DNA from: an uncultured Actinomycetes bacterium
GTDB taxonomy: Bacteria; Actinomycetota; Acidimicrobiia; Acidimicrobiales; Ilumatobacteraceae
Reading direction: 5' to 3'
Length of the DNA: 64,000 nucleotides
NCBI GenBank assembly: GCA_903872155.1
Contig: CAIQJP010000008.1
Location: 1-64,000 of the forward strand
Shown here: piece by piece, positions 61,449 through 64,000 of the stretch
Numbering within the stretch: position 1 is the stretch's first letter
Layout: each line of letters opens with the position of its first letter
Notes under the pieces: generated by a model
Database searches by the model: none
Seen by the model: the letters and a program-made list of their open reading frames with translations, nothing else
What the model was told of the DNA's origin: nothing
Position numbers and translations under genes: made by a program

Positions 61449-62464
61449 GAGTTCCTCGAGTATTTCTCAGTGGTGACGAGACCATCGGTATTTGTGAAAG
61501 TGAAATCAACGGTTGTATCGGTGACGATGTATGCGACTTCTCCGGTCATGCCATCAACGGTGTAACCGAGTTTGTACGAACCGGTAGTGATCGTTTCAAA
61601 ACTGGTAATTGTTGCGCCAACCATCGGTTCAAGCGAGTCACGAAATGGTTGTGTGATGGGTTGTGGATCGATTTGATCTTCAATCACATTCACAACTCCT
61701 CGCAAGCCTCCGTTGATATACGGGTAGGTGCGAGTGCCGTGATAGTGATACGAGCCGTCGGGCATTTCGTGCCCATTGAACTCATCAAGTTCGCCGACCG
61801 TAGATCCATCAGGCTCGGTTTCGCCATAAATTGCGTAACCATCAAGTGCGTAGGCGATTGGGCTTGCTGTTCCAACAACTTCTTGCAAGTGCAGCGGAGC
61901 GATGTGGTAGTGGTAATCGTCAGCGCGTCCAGCATGTCCACCCCACTCGTCAAGTTCGCCAAAGAGATATGCATCATCACCACGATTGTTCAATGCATTA
62001 AAAATTGGCACACCATTGACAGCCAGAGCAATCGCGCCGCGGTAGAGCTGAGTCTTTGCTGATATCGGAGTTTCGGCAACCACAGGAGTCGCAGGAATTT
62101 GCCATGCGTTAGTTCCGATATACGACTGTGCTGTTGGTACTTGTTGTTGCCAACTTGTGATGCCGACCATCATGTTGTGTGTCGGTAGACCATTACTTTC
62201 AACCAGCCATAAATTTCCGTTATTGACGACTTTGACTGAATCGGCAAAATACTCAAATCCTGGAAGTGAGCCAATGGCGACTGTTGTAGTTGTCGGTGCC
62301 TCAATCAATGAACTAGTGCTTGACCCATTGTTTGACTTGCTGCATGCAGCAAGCAATGCAGCACCGATACCGATTCCTCCCAGTCGAAGTGCTGATCGAC
62401 GAGTAACCATTGAAGATGGCAAATAGATATGGCTATGTTCGTGATGGGAACGATTTCCACACAT
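61445..62464 (-). CDS. YHYH-domain exported lipoprotein
   Basis: 339 residues from ATG 62464 with AAGGAGCT upstream. The N-terminus has a His-rich lead (CGNRSHHEHSH), then VTRRSALRLGGIGIGAALLA and lipobox LAACS, suggesting twin-arginine export and lipid anchoring. The domain carries two copies of the signature Y-H-Y-H: DDYHYHIAP (about 183) and GSYHYHGT (about 240), as in PF14240. The His pairs suggest metal binding. It is the middle gene of an operon of three exported proteins. Confidence 0.83.
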   Translation of the reverse strand: MCGNRSHHEHSHIYLPSSMVTRRSALRLGGIGIGAALLAACSKSNNGSSTSSLIEAPTTTTVAIGSLPGFEYFADSVKVVNNGNLWLVESNGLPTHNMMVGITSWQQQVPTAQSYIGTNAWQIPATPVVAETPISAKTQLYRGAIALAVNGVPIFNALNNRGDDAYLFGELDEWGGHAGRADDYHYHIAPLHLQEVVGTASPIAYALDGYAIYGETEPDGSTVGELDEFNGHEMPDGSYHYHGTRTYPYINGGLRGVVNVIEDQIDPQPITQPFRDSLEPMVGATITSFETITTGSYKLGYTVDGMTGEVAYIVTDTTVDFTFTNTDGLVTTEKYSRNS

Positions 62465-62470
62465 CGTGAA

Positions 62471-63064
62471 TTAGCTCCTTGTATAGGTGACGGTCAGTGT
62501 GTCACTCGCGAGAGTGATGCTTTCGATCGCGTCCAATAGCGCAGCACGATCAACATTGGACGGATCAGATAATTCAGGTTCGCCTGAAAGTGCGTAGACC
62601 GTGATGTTGTATGCCTTCGCTCCTGGTCCTTTCGAACATGGAGGCGTATAAGCCAATTCTCCATTGACGCTGTTTGTGCCAACGATCGCGTCACCATTTG
62701 AACCGGCAGGCAATTCGTTGGTACTTGCGTCGATATTCCACAAAGTCCAATACCAGTGCCAATCACCGGGTCCCGGTTGATGATCCATGAGGACTGCAAA
62801 ACTCTCTGTTCCTGAGGGAGCATTACTCCACGAGATGGGTGGCGACGTCGACGAGCCGTCGCAGGTGAAGTCGATCGGTAATGTTCCGCCGTCTTCCATG
62901 ACCGAACTTGAAACTGTGAACTCGCTCGCCGGCGTATCTGAAGGTGCCGACGAGGTTGTTGTCGTTGTTGTCGTTGCAGAACCTGAACAAGCCGAAATGA
63001 TGCCAAGAGCAAGAGATATCCCAATGATGAAAATTCGGCTGCGGTGTAGGGCTGGGATGTTCAC
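62471..63064 (-). CDS. PEBP-family (YbhB/YbcL) exported lipoprotein
   Basis: 197 residues from GTG 63064, chosen because TACTCT lies 7 nt upstream and because it puts the signal peptide (RIFIIGISLALGIISAC) at the N-terminus; the open frame extends to 63259 without a sensible signal. After the lipobox ISAC and a Thr-rich linker, FTVSSSVMEDGGTLPIDFTCDG, SPPISWSNAPSGTESFAVLM and the PEBP pocket residues PGDWHWYWTLWNI are present. PEBP proteins bind phospholipid head groups or other anions. First gene of the operon with the YHYH protein. Confidence 0.85.
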   Translation of the reverse strand: MNIPALHRSRIFIIGISLALGIISACSGSATTTTTTTSSAPSDTPASEFTVSSSVMEDGGTLPIDFTCDGSSTSPPISWSNAPSGTESFAVLMDHQPGPGDWHWYWTLWNIDASTNELPAGSNGDAIVGTNSVNGELAYTPPCSKGPGAKAYNITVYALSGEPELSDPSNVDRAALLDAIESITLASDTLTVTYTRS

Positions 63065-63071
63065 TGCAGTG

Positions 63072-63077
63072 AGAGTA
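63072..63077 (-). promoter_or_regulatory. -10 box for leaderless PEBP/YHYH operon
   Basis: TACTCT on the minus strand, 7 nt before GTG 63064. Confidence 0.45.
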
Positions 63078-63128
63078 TTTGCCGAAGGTAAGGAAAAGTT
63101 ATGAATAATGTGAACAGGTGATGTGAGT

Positions 63129-63653
63129 TCAGTTGCTGACCGTTCGCGACTCGCCAATGACTTCAGCGCAGAGTGCTTCAACATGTTGCACATCAACTCC
63201 CAATTTGTGGGCGATATGGACTGACCAAATGAGGGACTGAAGGTTTGATTCAAAATCAACTTGCGATCGAGTCTCCGAACGTGCGGCTTGCCGGTTTTGA
63301 CTGACCATTACAAATGTGGAGAGAAAGATCGCTTCAAGACTCACGATCATCGTCAGTAATCCAAACGGGAACTTGTCGAATTTGGCTGAAGCACCGACGA
63401 GTCCGACGTTGATTGCGATCCACACGACGAACCAGACCGAATGCAAGTACACAAAATTGAGTGACCCGGCAAACTTTGTCACTCTGTCGGCGGCCTTATC
63501 TTGAGCGGTGTAGAAGCGCTTGAAATGCATGCGCGCATTACTGACGCCCCAGTGGTCGAGTTTGAACATTTTCCCGTCAACGGTGCCGTCGGCTTCGTCG
63601 ATAATGCGACAGGCATCGCATGAATGATGGTTTGATTCGTTTGTTTGGGTCAT
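63129..63653 (-). CDS. DUF1003 membrane protein
   Basis: 174 residues from ATG 63653. The N-terminus has HHSCDAC, a possible metal-binding motif. Two membrane helices follow, LHSVWFVVWIAINVGLVG and FGLLTMIVSLEAIFLSTFVMV, with the DUF1003 signature QNRQAARSETRSQVDFESNL just after. It sits in the cytoplasmic membrane; function is unknown. The leaderless -10 TACAGT is 6 nt upstream. Confidence 0.88.
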   Translation of the reverse strand: MTQTNESNHHSCDACRIIDEADGTVDGKMFKLDHWGVSNARMHFKRFYTAQDKAADRVTKFAGSLNFVYLHSVWFVVWIAINVGLVGASAKFDKFPFGLLTMIVSLEAIFLSTFVMVSQNRQAARSETRSQVDFESNLQSLIWSVHIAHKLGVDVQHVEALCAEVIGESRTVSN

Positions 63654-63659
63654 GGGCAA

Positions 63660-63665
63660 ACTGTA
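63660..63665 (-). promoter_or_regulatory. -10 box for leaderless DUF1003 gene
   Basis: TACAGT on the minus strand, 6 nt before ATG 63653. Confidence 0.45.
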
Positions 63666-63737
63666 GGGCGCAAAAGTAGACCGAAAGATGAAGATGATCT
63701 ATTGTCGGGTTCACTCTTTATTGATCGGGGGATCATC

Positions 63738-64000
63738 GTGAAGATTCGTGCCTTATTAATTGTTCCAATTCTGGCAATGGGGTTGGTGAGTTGTTCTGGT
63801 GATGACTCGAGTACCAGTTCTTCAACGGCTGATTCCAAGGCTCCAACGACCGAAGCTGAAGCGCCTGTTACCGAAGCTCCGACCACAACTGTTTTCGCTC
63901 CAGAACCCGTGGCGATGAACGATGTTGGAGAGACGACGGTCGAAGGTCCGGTCACTGGCGGCGGCGGTCAAATCATTTTTGGCACATCAGCCTTTGATGG
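63738..64000 (+). CDS. Exported lipoprotein, N-terminal part, cut by window edge
   Basis: GTG start with CGGGGGA 8 nt upstream. 87 codons are visible before the edge. Signal peptide IRALLIVPILAMGLVSC with lipobox LVSC, then a Ser/Thr/Pro/Ala-rich linker (TTEAEAPVTEAPTTT). The conserved part is only just beginning (GGGGQIIFGTSAFDG), so no family can be given. The linker style matches the other lipoproteins at 60705-63064. Confidence 0.75.
   Translation, partial: MKIRALLIVPILAMGLVSCSGDDSSTSSSTADSKAPTTEAEAPVTEAPTTTVFAPEPVAMNDVGETTVEGPVTGGGGQIIFGTSAFD

Noticed and set aside
1-64000. tRNA, rRNA or riboswitch genes
   Set aside because: No cloverleaf with a GTTC-type T-arm plus CCA end, no rRNA-like stretch and no TPP-type conserved core was noticed, including upstream of the ABC operon. 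A covariance search would be needed to be certain.

Overview
The window looks like the chromosome of an uncultured-type freshwater or marine actinobacterium close to class Acidimicrobiia. No rRNA is present to prove this. Base composition is near 50% GC. There are three LLM-class (F420/flavin) oxidoreductases, a mycothiol-type maleylpyruvate isomerase-fold protein, a DesA-type acyl-ACP desaturase, paired FadE28/FadE29-like acyl-CoA dehydrogenases, DUF222/HNH proteins with actinobacterial-type SOS boxes, and many leaderless starts (TANNNT placed 6-7 nt before ATG/GTG/TTG). I see no tRNA, rRNA, CRISPR array, integrase or transposase.

Layout. 1-505: start of a DUF222/HNH gene running off the left edge, with an SOS box and a hairpin repeat. 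505-8777: MFS exporter, adenine deaminase, then an apparent operon of a GntR regulator fused to a 5-formyltetrahydrofolate cyclo-ligase-like domain, a free-standing paralogue of that domain, and an NMT1/THI5-like ABC importer whose two permeases are fused. A perfect palindrome lies in front of the regulator. 8781-9662: MazEF-like toxin-antitoxin pair plus a lone Phd antitoxin. 9836-18544: a catabolic block (LLM oxidoreductases, FadD19-like acyl-CoA ligase, DUF2889 protein, two-subunit acyl-CoA dehydrogenase, cyclase-fold hydrolase) resembling actinobacterial steroid side-chain clusters. 18551-23336: degenerate GH1-fold protein, stand-alone class III nucleotide cyclase, VWA protein, His/Met-rich membrane protein.

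23415-31129 is the most rearranged part. A FAD monooxygenase sits between an acyl-CoA dehydrogenase and a second, synonymously diverged copy of that gene's last 20 codons. Next come malic enzyme, an unannotated 56-residue ORF, and a large BspA-like LPXTG surface protein. A second copy of the small ORF, a displaced malic-enzyme 3' end, and a lumazine-binding-like gene follow. The first roughly 25 codons and leader of that last gene were copied in inverted orientation onto the front of the surface-protein gene, making a chimeric N-terminus.

31158-42158 holds ordinary metabolic genes: geranylgeranyl-reductase-like, TetR/MFS pair with operator, peroxiredoxin, SDR, LLM, VOC, PhnA-like, a 33-residue Lys-rich protein, aminotransferase, and alpha/beta hydrolase. 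42251-43171 is an AbiEi/DUF559-type gene framed by two copies of one hairpin repeat. 43241-51783 carries amidohydrolases, a beta-propeller, acyl-ACP desaturase, an N-acyl-D-amino-acid-deacylase-type enzyme, acyl-CoA dehydrogenase and pyrophosphatase. 52769-58969 is a minus-strand catabolic operon: Rieske oxygenase, acyl-CoA-dehydrogenase-fold monooxygenase, alkylsulfatase, aldehyde dehydrogenase. 59373-60554 is a full DUF222/HNH gene with a second SOS box. 60705-64000 has exported proteins (PEBP, YHYH, lipoproteins) and a DUF1003 membrane protein.

Across the window six hairpins share invariant tips (CTGGTG...CACCAG) with covarying inner stems, always between genes and usually at converging gene ends. 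They look like a genome-specific repeat or terminator family.
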